From: JAGTVG01 sp942491935
GTDB lineage: Bacteria > Bacteroidota > Bacteroidia > Cytophagales > Cyclobacteriaceae
Assembly: GCA_942491935.1 (NCBI GenBank)
Contig: CALOCZ010000068.1
Span: forward strand, 248,001 to 312,000
Reading direction: 5' to 3'
DNA: 64,000 nt
Position 1 is the stretch's first letter, and each line of letters opens with the position of its first letter. Below, piece after piece: positions 36,994 through 46,377 of the stretch. Below the pieces are notes generated by a model, which was not told the origin of the DNA, ran no database searches, and worked only from the letters and a program-made list of their open reading frames with translations. Position numbers and translations under genes: made by a program.

Positions 36994-37911
36994 ATGATCG
37001 TATTCCCGCCATTCCTAAAGCCCTCTGACCTAACAGGGATAATACCTCCAGCCAGTAAAATTCCTGAAAGATATATTGATCAAGCTAAAACCATTATTGA
37101 ATCCTGGGGACTGGAGGTGATTCTATCTAAAAACTGGGATAAGAACCACTTCGATTTCGCTGGTACTGACAAAGAAAGATTTCAGGCATTTCAGGAACTC
37201 TTAGACAATAAAGAGATAAAATGCATATTCTGTGCCCGTGGAGGATATGGAACTTCCAGGATTATTGATCAACTAGATCTTAATGGATTTATCTCATCTC
37301 CAAAGTGGATCATTGGTTATAGCGATATTACTGTTTTGCTTAACAAACTTCTCAGTCATCAATACAGTGGCATTCATGGGCCAATGCCAATAAATTTTCT
37401 CGAAGATAATTCTGAAGAATCACTTCAAATTCTTAAAAAATTCCTGTTCAATGGTACATATCCAGAGATAAGAATTTCAACCAACAAACATAATCGACCA
37501 GGATTTGCCTCAGGTGAGTTTGTAGGAGGTAATTTAACCATGCTAACAAACAGTATAGGAACGTCAACTCAACTGAATACCGACGGTAGGATTCTGTTTA
37601 TTGAAGATATTGATGAGAGAATGTACAGGGTCGACAGAATGCTTGTGCATATGAAAAGAGCCGGGATGTTCAAAAAATTAAAGGGATTGGTTGTCGGACA
37701 TTTTACGGATATTACTGAAAGAAAGGAATTTGGGTATTCTATTGAAGAACTGATCCTATGGCACACTGAAAAATTTGATTTCCCTGTTTGTTTTGGGGCT
37801 CCCATAGGACATATCATGCCTAATTATCCAATTATTGTTGGGGGAAAAGTTTCGCTTCATATAGAATCAAACAATGCTACACTTGCTTTAAAAGAAAATC
37901 CCGGCAATTAA
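36994..37911 (+). CDS. LD-carboxypeptidase (peptidase S66 family)
   Basis: A 305-residue S66 enzyme; E. coli LdcA removes the terminal D-Ala from recycled muropeptide tetrapeptides in the cytosol. The start FLKPSDLTGIIPPASK matches the family. The nucleophile Ser110 lies in IIGYSDITVLLN, after the ARGGYGTSRIID block. The C-terminal half has GEFVGGNLTMLTNSIGT, and a PIGHIMPNYPI segment likely carries the triad histidine. The start is 36994, since the earlier ATG sits in the terminator loop. Its 3' end overlaps the convergent chromate transporter gene by 24 bp. Confidence 0.9.
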   Translation: MIVFPPFLKPSDLTGIIPPASKIPERYIDQAKTIIESWGLEVILSKNWDKNHFDFAGTDKERFQAFQELLDNKEIKCIFCARGGYGTSRIIDQLDLNGFISSPKWIIGYSDITVLLNKLLSHQYSGIHGPMPINFLEDNSEESLQILKKFLFNGTYPEIRISTNKHNRPGFASGEFVGGNLTMLTNSIGTSTQLNTDGRILFIEDIDERMYRVDRMLVHMKRAGMFKKLKGLVVGHFTDITERKEFGYSIEELILWHTEKFDFPVCFGAPIGHIMPNYPIIVGGKVSLHIESNNATLALKENPGN

Positions 37912-39063
37912 TCCAATTATAATCAGTAGAGGCGCCAGGGTATTTACAAAATTTAACAGGGTAAAAGTACCTACTATAATCCCCAGGTTCATCAAATTCA
38001 TTTCAATAGGTTGTATCATAAATACAGTAGCTGTCATTAACAATCCCGTACTTGCAGCAGTAATGCCTTCAATAGAGGCTCTGATCACCCGGTATTGTTT
38101 GAGGCTATCCCAAAATCTGATTAAGAAATAAATAAGGAATGTTCCAGGTAAGAATATACCAGCGGAAGCAATTAATCCGCCGGCAATTTCGCCTAATATT
38201 CCATATTCCCTCATAGATAAGGCTCCAACATAAGCGCAAAAGGAGAATACAGGGCCAGGTACGGCCTGTACAAAAGCAAATCCTACGAGGAATTCTTCAG
38301 AACTTAAATAATCTTTGAAGTCAACAAATTCAGTAAAAAGAAGTGGGACAAGCACATGTCCTCCGCCGAAAATCAAACTTCCATTCCTGTAAAAATTTTC
38401 GAACAGTCGAACAGGTAATTCCTTAGTATAATGACCGATAAGCGCAGCAATGATGAAAACACCAGCCCAAAGAAGAAAATTATTCCATCGTATTTTTATC
38501 TTGTCTTTATCCTCAACCTGGTGCTTTTTGAAATTGAAGGCTGTTAATCCTCCTGCTCCAATTAGAATTAACGGTATAAGAAATGGTGACGGAAACATAT
38601 ATAGCAAAAAAGCCGAAAGGCTCATAAGCAAAAAGGATGTTTTGGTTCGTACTACCTTCCAGGCAATATGAATAGAAGCATAACCCACAAAACCGACTGC
38701 CATGGGCTGTATGAATCGGGTAAAATTGATTGAAATATCCTGTTCATGAAATTTAGACATTAAAATTCCCAAAAAAGTCATTATCGAAACGGCAGGTAAG
38801 GCCCAAAAAAGCAAGGTAAGATAAGCCAGTTTATGTCCTCCTATTCTATAACCCAAAGCTGTAATGGTCTGTGTCGAGGTAGGTCCTGGTAAAACCTGGC
38901 ATAAGGCATTCAGCTCTATAAGGTCTTTTTCTGTCAGGTATCCCCGTTTTTCGACAAAGATCTTCAGGAATAAGGCAAGATGAGCTTGTGGGCCACCAAA
39001 TGCACTGACTGAAAGTAACAAAACATCCCGAAGAAAAATAATATGTCGAATTCTCTTAATCAA
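37888..39063 (-). CDS. chrA: Chromate transporter, ChrA (CHR) family
   Basis: A 391-residue inner-membrane transporter with about 10-12 helices made of two homologous CHR halves. The first half has SVSAFGGPQAHLALF and LCQVLPGPTSTQTITALGYRIGG; the second has LIFGGGHVLVPLL and FVQAVPGPVFSFCAYVGAL. Characterised members export chromate; many environmental homologs have unknown substrates. It is encoded alone and convergent with ldcA. Start MIKRIRHIIFLRDVLLLS. Confidence 0.88.
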   Translation of the reverse strand: MIKRIRHIIFLRDVLLLSVSAFGGPQAHLALFLKIFVEKRGYLTEKDLIELNALCQVLPGPTSTQTITALGYRIGGHKLAYLTLLFWALPAVSIMTFLGILMSKFHEQDISINFTRFIQPMAVGFVGYASIHIAWKVVRTKTSFLLMSLSAFLLYMFPSPFLIPLILIGAGGLTAFNFKKHQVEDKDKIKIRWNNFLLWAGVFIIAALIGHYTKELPVRLFENFYRNGSLIFGGGHVLVPLLFTEFVDFKDYLSSEEFLVGFAFVQAVPGPVFSFCAYVGALSMREYGILGEIAGGLIASAGIFLPGTFLIYFLIRFWDSLKQYRVIRASIEGITAASTGLLMTATVFMIQPIEMNLMNLGIIVGTFTLLNFVNTLAPLLIIIGLIAGIFF

Positions 39064-39266
39064 TTATTAACTCCATAAAAATTGAGAAATAAAAACTTGT
39101 AAAAAATATCCACTTAACCAAGAAATTTCAATAAACATTTTCAATTAGAAATTTTAAATCGTGTTTACTATTACTGAATTTCAAAAATCACTAAATTATG
39201 TTTCCAATAGAATAAAGTTAATTATCTGGAGTTCTAAAACATTTAATAAAGCTAAAAATTTGAACA

Positions 39267-39971
39267 ATGAAGAAGTTCTATCTAATCTTATTGATCTCCT
39301 TTGTTTCCTTTGAAACTCGAAGTCAATGTAATACATACTTCAACTTTAAGGAGGGAACAGAGTATGAAATGACCCATTATTCGGCAAAAGATAAAGTCAC
39401 AGGAAAATCTTTATCTCAGATACTCAGTGTTGAAGATAATGGGGGTGTATTAACAGCTCATATTAAGGGTACGGCATTTGATAAAAAGGGAGAAGAAATA
39501 ACCAGTATGAATTTTGCATACATTTGTGATGATGGGGTACTGAAGATGGATATGAATAAGTTTATTCCCAAAGATATGTTTGGCGGCGATTCAGATATTG
39601 AATTTGAAATGGAAGGAGACTATCTGGAGATTCCAAAAAATCTGGAAATTGGTCAATCTCTAAAAGATGGGATGATAAAAGGCAAAATGACTATGGAAGG
39701 AAATCCTGCTATGGCAAATATGGCACTATCTGTTAAGATTTTCAACAGGAAAGTTGAGGCGAAGGAGGATATAACAACTCCTGCAGGCAATTTCTCCTGT
39801 TATAAGATTTCATATGATATGGAAAGTTCAACAAAGGTTATGGGTATGAACAACAAAGTAAACCTGAAAGGAGTTGATTATTTGTCAGAGGGGGTAGGAG
39901 TAATAAAAACAGAATCCTATAACAAGAAAGGAAGCTTGTCTAGTTACTCTCTGCTTACCGGGTATAAATAG
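39267..39971 (+). CDS. Exported TapB/DUF3108-like protein
   Basis: A 234-residue secreted protein: signal peptide MKKFYLILLISFVSFETRS, then a beta-rich body beginning YFNFKEGTEYEMTHYSAKDK. It closes with EDITTPAGNFSCYKISYDME and YLSEGVGVIKTESYNKKGSLSSYSLL. The pattern (initial FKEG-Y, late TPAG-F-C-K) recalls the DUF3108/TapB group of periplasmic proteins of unknown function. It stands alone, with 200 bp of AT-rich DNA upstream and aspS convergent downstream. Confidence 0.65.
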   Translation: MKKFYLILLISFVSFETRSQCNTYFNFKEGTEYEMTHYSAKDKVTGKSLSQILSVEDNGGVLTAHIKGTAFDKKGEEITSMNFAYICDDGVLKMDMNKFIPKDMFGGDSDIEFEMEGDYLEIPKNLEIGQSLKDGMIKGKMTMEGNPAMANMALSVKIFNRKVEAKEDITTPAGNFSCYKISYDMESSTKVMGMNNKVNLKGVDYLSEGVGVIKTESYNKKGSLSSYSLLTGYK

Positions 39972-40000
39972 TTCCCCCTGCTTGGTCAAAGCTTGTTTTC

Positions 40001-41749
40001 TTAAGATCGCAATTGAATATGTAATTCATTTAGTTGATCATCGGATATTGGTGATGGTGTGTCAATCATAACGTCTCTACCCGAATTATTTTTTGGGAAA
40101 GCTATGTAATCACGTATCGAATCAGTTCCCCCAAATAAAGCACATATCCGGTCGAAACCAAAAGCGATTCCGCCGTGAGGTGGGGCTCCGTATTCAAAGG
40201 CATCCATTAGGAATCCAAACTGAGCCTTAGCTTCCTCAGGACTAAATCCTAAAGCATGAAACATTTTCTGTTGAATTTCTTTATCATGGATCCTGATAGA
40301 TCCGCCACCAAGTTCCACACCGTTAATGACCATATCGTATGCATTTGCTTTTACTTTACCTGGTTCCGTATCCAGTAAATCAATTTCTTCAGGTGTGGGA
40401 GAAGTAAATGGATGATGCATAGCATGATATCTCTGACTTTCTTCATCCCATTCCAACAATGGAAAGTCAACAACCCATAACGGAGCAAATTTAGAATTAT
40501 CCCTTAGCCCAAGGTCCTCTCCTAATTTCAACCTGAGTTCTGATAAGGCTTTCCTGGTCTGACTAGGTTCACCCGCCAATATTAGTAGAAGATCACCTTT
40601 CTCTGCCTCAAATAATTCAGCCCATTGCTGCAGGTCGTCCTGGGTGAAGAATTTATCAACGGAGGATTTATAAGTGCCATCGGGATTGCATTTTGCATAT
40701 ACAAGTCCTTTCGCCCCAATTTGAGGTCGGCGGACATAGTCCGTTAGTGCATCCAATTGTTTCCTGGACCAATCTGCTGCCCCATTGACCTTTATACCTG
40801 CTACAAGTCCGGCACTATCAAACACATTGAACCCTTTGCCTTTTACAAGGTTGTCCAGTTCATTAAAAGTCATTCCAAACCTTATATCGGGTTTATCTGA
40901 TCCATATTTCTCAATGGCTTCACTATATTGCATAATGGGAAAATCATTCAATTCAACACCTTTTACAGCTTTAAAGAGGTGTTTCATCATGCTTTCGAAA
41001 ACTTCCAGAATATCCTCCCTGGTAACAAAAGACATTTCACAATCGATCTGAGTGAACTCAGGTTGCCGATCCGCTCGGAGGTCCTCATCCCTAAAACATC
41101 GGACAATTTGGAAATACCGGTCAAAACCTGAAACCATTAACAATTGCTTAAATGTTTGGGGTGATTGTGGTAATGCGTAAAATTCTCCTTCACTGATCCT
41201 TGAAGGTACGACAAAGTCCCTTGCACCCTCAGGAGTAGACTTGATAAGGAAAGGTGTTTCGACCTCTATAAAACCTTTACCATTAAAATAATTCCGTGTT
41301 TCCTGCATGATCTTGTGCCGCAGTAAGAGGTTTTCCTTTAACGGCCTTCTTCTTAGATCAAGGTAGCGATACTTCATCCTGAGATCCTCTCCTCCATCAG
41401 TTTCCTCCTCGATTGTAAATGGTGGCACTTTTGATTTATTCAGGATTACGAGATCTTTTACAAAGATTTCAATGTCACCAGTCTCTATTTTCTCATTTTT
41501 TGATATACGTTCAATTACCTCTCCTTGTGCCTGGATAACATATTCCCTTCCAATTGATCTGGCTATTTTTAAAACACCAGCATCAGTTTTACTTTCATCA
41601 AAGATTAATTGGGTAATCCCATAACGATCCCTGACATCAATCCATATCATGCCTCCCTTATCTCTTATCTTCTGTACCCATCCTGTCAGGGTAACAATAT
41701 CTCCAACATGATTAATCCTTAATTCACCACAAGTATGAGTTCTTAACAT
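40001..41749 (-). CDS. aspS: Aspartate-tRNA ligase
   Basis: Class IIb aminoacyl-tRNA synthetase charging tRNA-Asp. The 582 residues are the full bacterial length. Parts seen: N-terminal OB anticodon-binding fold (LTGWVQKIRDKGGMIWIDVRDR), motif 1 and 2 region (FIEVETPFLIKSTPEGARDFVVPSR; FRDEDLRADRQPEFTQIDCE), the bacterial GAD insertion, and motif 3 (GIAFGFDRICALFGG). Whether it is discriminating or not cannot be read here; presence of gatA leaves indirect Asn-tRNA synthesis possible. Confidence 0.96.
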   Translation of the reverse strand: MLRTHTCGELRINHVGDIVTLTGWVQKIRDKGGMIWIDVRDRYGITQLIFDESKTDAGVLKIARSIGREYVIQAQGEVIERISKNEKIETGDIEIFVKDLVILNKSKVPPFTIEEETDGGEDLRMKYRYLDLRRRPLKENLLLRHKIMQETRNYFNGKGFIEVETPFLIKSTPEGARDFVVPSRISEGEFYALPQSPQTFKQLLMVSGFDRYFQIVRCFRDEDLRADRQPEFTQIDCEMSFVTREDILEVFESMMKHLFKAVKGVELNDFPIMQYSEAIEKYGSDKPDIRFGMTFNELDNLVKGKGFNVFDSAGLVAGIKVNGAADWSRKQLDALTDYVRRPQIGAKGLVYAKCNPDGTYKSSVDKFFTQDDLQQWAELFEAEKGDLLLILAGEPSQTRKALSELRLKLGEDLGLRDNSKFAPLWVVDFPLLEWDEESQRYHAMHHPFTSPTPEEIDLLDTEPGKVKANAYDMVINGVELGGGSIRIHDKEIQQKMFHALGFSPEEAKAQFGFLMDAFEYGAPPHGGIAFGFDRICALFGGTDSIRDYIAFPKNNSGRDVMIDTPSPISDDQLNELHIQLRS

Positions 41750-41768
41750 ATTTTTAAATTTTAATAGG

Positions 41769-41802
41769 CAAATTTAACGATTGAAATAGATATAATCTGA
41801 AA
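41769..41802 (-). promoter_or_regulatory. Promoter of aspS
   Basis: On the minus strand TAAATTTG (41776-41769) followed by CC is a full -7 match, 19 bp before the aspS ATG. TTTC (41802-41799) at 22-bp spacing is a possible -33 element. Confidence 0.55.
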
Positions 41803-41911
41803 ACTTATCATCGAAAGTACATTATCATCCTAAAATTTTGATTTTAAGTAATTTGAGCAAGATTAATTTACTTAAATTTACAACTGGATATTATATTAAT
41901 AGAAAGTAACG

Positions 41912-42460
41912 ATGCATCGAAACTTGATATTCCTATTATTGTTTCTTCTGCTTTCCGGCCAGCAGTATAAGCTCGTAAAGGTGAAAATCGACAAGCATAT
42001 TACTGTTAAACTGCCCTCTGATTTTACCCGGGTACCTGAAGCTGATGTGGGGACCAAATACATATCATACAGGTCTCCTATAGCATTGTATTCGAATTCT
42101 ACAAAAGAAGTCGATTTCAGTGTAAACTTTTCCGTATCAAAATGGCAGTCCTCTGATCTGGAAATAGTGCAGTCATTTTATAAAAGTAACATTACGAATC
42201 TTTTTGATAATATTGAATTTCTAGGTGAATCGATTGAGGAGATAAATGATAGAAAATATATTGTTTTTGAATTCACATCTTCGATTTCGGAAACCCAAAG
42301 TGTACTCAGACAAGGTGCGAGTATTAAAAAGTATTACTATATTCAATATACCTTAATGAAGGGATCTGTTATGATATTCAGTTTCAGTACTCCACAAAGG
42401 ATCATGAATGACTGGAGATCAACGGCAGGTGAGATCATGCAAACAGTTAAAATAAAATAA
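41912..42460 (+). CDS. Exported protein of unknown function
   Basis: A 182-residue protein with a very short hydrophobic leader (MHRNLIFLLLFLLLSGQQ). The body begins ITVKLPSDFTRVPE and contains FEFTSSISETQSVLRQ, KKYYYIQYTLMKGSVMIFSFSTP and the end WRSTAGEIMQTVKIK. This layout recalls PsbP-like/DUF1795-type periplasmic proteins that end in a W-x-x-x-A-x-x-I-x-x-S/T motif, but I do not assign a family. It lies divergent from aspS and 2 bp upstream of tadA. Confidence 0.7.
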   Translation: MHRNLIFLLLFLLLSGQQYKLVKVKIDKHITVKLPSDFTRVPEADVGTKYISYRSPIALYSNSTKEVDFSVNFSVSKWQSSDLEIVQSFYKSNITNLFDNIEFLGESIEEINDRKYIVFEFTSSISETQSVLRQGASIKKYYYIQYTLMKGSVMIFSFSTPQRIMNDWRSTAGEIMQTVKIK

Positions 42461-42462
42461 AT

Positions 42463-42915
42463 ATGGGTTTGATTATTCTTTCAGATGATCACTTCATGAG
42501 GGAAGCCTTGAAACAGGCTGAGATTGCGATGGATGAAAAAGAAATACCTGTTGGGGCAGTTATTGTCTGTAATAACAAGATCATTGCAAGGGCATACAAC
42601 CAAACTGAAAAGCTCAATGATTCAACAGCACATGCTGAAATGATCGCATTGACAGCTGCATTTAATTATTTAGGCGGGAAATATTTGCCGGATTGCTCAA
42701 TATATATTACACTTGAACCTTGTATAATGTGTGCCGGGGCTTTATACTGGTCGCAAATCGGAAAATTAATATTCGGGACATCCGATTTGAAACGTGGTTA
42801 CAGAACTGCAAAATCAACGATATTACATCCCAAAACAAAAGTGACCGAAGGAATTTTAGCTCAGGATTGTAAACAAATTCTCGATATATTCTTTAATACT
42901 ATTAGAAACAATTAA
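42463..42915 (+). CDS. tadA: tRNA-specific adenosine deaminase
   Basis: Zinc-dependent deaminase converting A34 to inosine in tRNA-Arg(ACG), allowing wobble reading. The 150 residues contain the zinc/catalytic motifs His57-Ala-Glu59 (AHAEMIAL) and Cys87-Ile-Met-Cys90 (LEPCIMCAGAL), with the TadA-type PVGAVIV strand. A guanine or cytosine deaminase is the main alternative, but length and motifs fit TadA best. The start at 42463 could be replaced by ATG at 42493 (MREALKQA). Confidence 0.9.
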   Translation: MGLIILSDDHFMREALKQAEIAMDEKEIPVGAVIVCNNKIIARAYNQTEKLNDSTAHAEMIALTAAFNYLGGKYLPDCSIYITLEPCIMCAGALYWSQIGKLIFGTSDLKRGYRTAKSTILHPKTKVTEGILAQDCKQILDIFFNTIRNN

Positions 42916-42947
42916 AATCATTATTAAACCAAATAAATTTACTAATT

Positions 42948-43556
42948 ATGGCATTTCAATTACCATCTTTACCTTATGCATTTGATGCACTGGAACCTTC
43001 TATAGATGCACAAACTATGGAAATCCATCATGGCAAACACCATGCAGCATATGTTGCTAAATTAAATGACGCTGTTCAGGGTACCGAACTCGAGAATATG
43101 TCGTTAAACGACCTTATGTCAGTTATCGGAAAGAACAGTGCTGCTGTTCGAAATAATGGAGGCGGGCATTTTAATCATTCCTTATTCTGGACTGTTATGT
43201 CTCCTAATGGAGGCGGTTCTCCTGAAGGTGACCTGGCTGCAGCTATTGACGCAAAATTTGGATCTTTTGATGCTTTCAAGAGTGAATTCTCAAATGCGGC
43301 CGCTACCAGGTTCGGTTCAGGATGGGCATGGCTATGTGTTGATGCAAATAAGGAACTCTGTGTTTGCTCCACACCTAATCAGGATAATCCTGTGATGGAT
43401 ATAGCAGAATGTCCAGGCACACCTATCCTTGGACTTGATGTATGGGAGCATGCTTATTACTTGAAGTACCAGAACCGTCGCCCGGATTATGTGTCAGCTT
43501 TCTGGGATGTTGTTAACTGGGAAGAAGTTGCTAGAAGATTTTCTGAAGCCAAGTAA
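42948..43556 (+). CDS. Superoxide dismutase, Fe/Mn family
   Basis: A 202-residue SOD that dismutes superoxide to peroxide and oxygen. Metal ligands are seen in MEIHHGKHHAAYV, GGGHFNHSLFW and DVWEHAYYLKYQNRR. Two positions used to tell the metals apart look Mn-type or cambialistic: the GGHFNH segment and NQDNP near residue 145, where Fe-type enzymes usually carry the second-sphere Gln in the other position. Cytosolic, no signal peptide. It is followed by a hairpin terminator that overlaps the end of uvrB. Confidence 0.94.
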   Translation: MAFQLPSLPYAFDALEPSIDAQTMEIHHGKHHAAYVAKLNDAVQGTELENMSLNDLMSVIGKNSAAVRNNGGGHFNHSLFWTVMSPNGGGSPEGDLAAAIDAKFGSFDAFKSEFSNAAATRFGSGWAWLCVDANKELCVCSTPNQDNPVMDIAECPGTPILGLDVWEHAYYLKYQNRRPDYVSAFWDVVNWEEVARRFSEAK

Positions 43557-43563
43557 AATATTG

Positions 43564-43606
43564 AACCCGCTTAGAACTAGATTATGGTTCTTTGCGGGTT
43601 TATTTT
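43564..43606. terminator. Bidirectional terminator between sod and uvrB
   Basis: AACCCGC (43564-43570) pairs with GCGGGTT (43594-43600), with an inner AGAAC/GTTCT stem, and is followed by a T-rich run. It lies at the convergent 3' ends of the SOD gene and uvrB. Confidence 0.8.
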
Positions 43607-45627
43607 CTTTTCTGTTCCACCATTTGCTTTAATTCGGCCAATTCATCTCTGAATTGTGCTGCCTGAATAAAGTCCAGTTCTTTTGCCGCTTTTTCCATTT
43701 TTTTCTGTGTTTGTAGGATGAGTTTATTCAGTTGATCTGCATTCATATATTGGACTACCGGATCCGCTGCAACAGAAGAACTTTCACTTTCAAAATATAT
43801 CTTTTTAACACCCTTTTTGGAATCTGCCACCTTTGTCTGCTCAAATATCTCTTCTTTGGATTTTATTACTGTTGTCGGGGTAATATTATGGCTGATATTA
43901 TAATCTGTCTGTATCCTTCTTCGTCGATTGGTCTCATCAATGGCAGTCCTCATAGACTCAGTCATTTTATCTGCATACATAATAACTTTGCCTTCCACAT
44001 TCCTAGCAGCCCTTCCAATAGTCTGAACCAGAGATTTTTGATTTCTTAAAAAACCCTCTTTGTCAGCATCGAGAATTGCCACCAATGATACTTCGGGAAG
44101 GTCTAATCCCTCTCTCAAAAGGTTTACGCCCACAAGTACATCAAAAATACCCAATCGTAATTCACGTAATATTTCCACTCTATCCAGGGACTTCACTTCA
44201 GAATGGATGTACCTGCATTTAACCCCAACCTGTTCAAGGTATTTAGTTAGTTCTTCTGCCATTCTTTTGGTGAGGGTAGTAACCAGTGTTCTCTCTTTTT
44301 TACTCACCCGTTTATCGATCTCACCCAGAAGATCATCTATCTGGTTTGTACTGGGCTTTACAACAACTTCAGGGTCAAGTAGACCGGTCGGTCTAATTAT
44401 TTGCTCTACAACCACCCCTTCAGATTTCATCAATTCATAATCAGCAGGAGTGGCACTGACATAAATGGACTGGTTTATCAAAGATTCAAATTCATTGAAT
44501 GTAAGAGGCCTGTTGTCCAATGCAGCAGGCAATCGGAATCCATAATCGACAAGGTTAACTTTCCTGGATCTATCTCCACCCCACATGGCTCTTACTTGCG
44601 GGATAGTAACATGGCTTTCATCCACAACAAGTAAAAAATCTTCCGGAAAATAATCTATCAGGCAAAAGGGTCTGTTTCCGGGCTTTCTTCTATCAAAATA
44701 CCTGGAATAATTTTCGATACCTGAACAATAACCCAATTCACGCATCATCTCCATATCAAATTCTGTGCGTTCTTTAATTCTTTTTGCTTCAAGATATCGT
44801 CCTTCGGATTCAAAATAGTTCATTTGCGATACAAGGTCATCCTGGATTTCATGAATAGCCTGGTTCAACTGATCTTTCCCGGTAATGAATAAATTGGCTG
44901 GATAAATTGAAATGGATTGTTCGTCTTCCAGTTTTTTCCCTGTCAGAGGAGCTATTCGTTTAATAGATTCTATTTCGTCATCCCAGAAAATGATTCTATA
45001 TCCAAAATCTGCATAAGCTACAAATATATCTACTGTATCTCCTTTTACCCTGAACGTGCCGCGTCGAAAATCAAGTTCTGCCCTGCTGTATAAGATGTCC
45101 ACCAATGCATGCAAAAGCTGGTTTCTCGGTATACGATCTCCCACAGATAAGCGGATTATGTTCTTGCCAAACTCTTCCGGATTTCCTATGCCGTAAATGC
45201 ATGAAACAGAAGCTACAACAATAACATCCCTTCTTCCTGAAAGCAAAGCTGAAGTGGCACTTAATCTAAGTTTCTCAATTTCATCATTTACAGACAGGTC
45301 TTTTTCAATATATAGGTTGGATGTGGGTAAGTAAGCTTCAGGTTGATAATAATCGTAATAGGATATAAAATATTCAACAGCATTCTCCGGAAAAAACTGT
45401 TTGAATTCACCGTAAAGTTGCGCCGCCAATGTTTTATTATGGCTCAACACAAGGGTTGGCTTGTCAACTTCGGCAATAACATTTGCAATAGTATATGTTT
45501 TACCCGATCCTGTGACCCCTAAAAGCGTTTGGTTTTCGTCCCCCTGCAGAATTCCATTCGATAGTTGTCTAATCGCTTCAGGTTGGTCACCAGTTGGTCT
45601 GTATTCACTTGTAAGATAAAAACCCAT
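43600..45627 (-). CDS. uvrB: Excinuclease ABC subunit B
   Basis: Damage-verification helicase-like subunit of nucleotide excision repair. The 675 residues are full length: Walker A GVTGSGKTYT (37-46), the beta-hairpin YYDYYQPEAYLPTSN, DEAD-like VVDESHVT, helicase motifs VGVNLLREGLDLPEVSLV and QTIGRAARN, and a C-terminal UVR domain (LQTQKKMEKAAKELDFIQAAQFRDEL) that contacts UvrC. It lies 3 bp after aroE, within a DUF368-aroE-uvrB unit. Confidence 0.96.
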   Translation of the reverse strand: MGFYLTSEYRPTGDQPEAIRQLSNGILQGDENQTLLGVTGSGKTYTIANVIAEVDKPTLVLSHNKTLAAQLYGEFKQFFPENAVEYFISYYDYYQPEAYLPTSNLYIEKDLSVNDEIEKLRLSATSALLSGRRDVIVVASVSCIYGIGNPEEFGKNIIRLSVGDRIPRNQLLHALVDILYSRAELDFRRGTFRVKGDTVDIFVAYADFGYRIIFWDDEIESIKRIAPLTGKKLEDEQSISIYPANLFITGKDQLNQAIHEIQDDLVSQMNYFESEGRYLEAKRIKERTEFDMEMMRELGYCSGIENYSRYFDRRKPGNRPFCLIDYFPEDFLLVVDESHVTIPQVRAMWGGDRSRKVNLVDYGFRLPAALDNRPLTFNEFESLINQSIYVSATPADYELMKSEGVVVEQIIRPTGLLDPEVVVKPSTNQIDDLLGEIDKRVSKKERTLVTTLTKRMAEELTKYLEQVGVKCRYIHSEVKSLDRVEILRELRLGIFDVLVGVNLLREGLDLPEVSLVAILDADKEGFLRNQKSLVQTIGRAARNVEGKVIMYADKMTESMRTAIDETNRRRRIQTDYNISHNITPTTVIKSKEEIFEQTKVADSKKGVKKIYFESESSSVAADPVVQYMNADQLNKLILQTQKKMEKAAKELDFIQAAQFRDELAELKQMVEQKRK

Positions 45628-45630
45628 TTC

Positions 45631-46377
45631 TTATTCGTTCCAGATATCCCAAGATTTCTCAGCTTGTAATTCAAGCATTTCCAAACCATTTTTGATATTG
45701 GCCCCATTTTCCTTTCCCTTTCTAAGGAAAAGTGTTGTTTCCGGATTATATATTAAATCATACAAGAAATAGTCCGAATTGAATATTTCATATGGAAGAT
45801 GAGGTGCTTCATTTATATGAGGATACATTCCCAGCGGGGTAGTATTTATAATTAAGCGGTGATCAATAACAATTTGAATATTTTCAGTCAGTTCATAATA
45901 ATCATAATCTGCTTTAGATTTATTACGGGAAACATTACTGTAAGGAATATTACAATCATCCAGCACAACCTGAACAGCTTTCGCAGCCCCTCCTGTACCA
46001 AGTATTAGGGCCTTTAAATTAGAAACATTCGTGCTTATCCAGGATTCGAGTGATGTTCTAAAACCATAATAATCCGAGTTAAACCCGATCTTCCTTCCAT
46101 CAGGAATAATCTTAACAACATTAACTGCTCCTACTTTTTCTGCACTGTGATCCAGATCATCGAGATACTTTTTCACTTCCTCCTTATACGGTATGGTAAC
46201 ATTAAGGCCATAAAGTTCAGGATAGGAATCCAGAAGCGAAGGAAGGTCGTCGATATGTTTGATCTCAAAATTCTGATAGACCACATCATTTATGCCTTCT
46301 TTTTTAAATTTCTCAGAGAAATATTTCTTGGAGAAGGAATGAGATAAAGGGAATCCGATTAATCCGAAAGTTTTCAT
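45631..46377 (-). CDS. aroE: Shikimate dehydrogenase
   Basis: NADPH-dependent reduction of 3-dehydroshikimate to shikimate in aromatic amino-acid synthesis. The 248-residue protein begins MKTFGLIGFPLSHSFSKKYF; the shikimate-binding serines are in SHSFS (12-16). The catalytic lysine is in NVTIPYKEEVKKYLDD, and the NADP loop is LGTGGAAKAV. Its ATG shares one base with the DUF368 stop (TAATG), so translation is coupled. Confidence 0.94.
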   Translation of the reverse strand: MKTFGLIGFPLSHSFSKKYFSEKFKKEGINDVVYQNFEIKHIDDLPSLLDSYPELYGLNVTIPYKEEVKKYLDDLDHSAEKVGAVNVVKIIPDGRKIGFNSDYYGFRTSLESWISTNVSNLKALILGTGGAAKAVQVVLDDCNIPYSNVSRNKSKADYDYYELTENIQIVIDHRLIINTTPLGMYPHINEAPHLPYEIFNSDYFLYDLIYNPETTLFLRKGKENGANIKNGLEMLELQAEKSWDIWNE

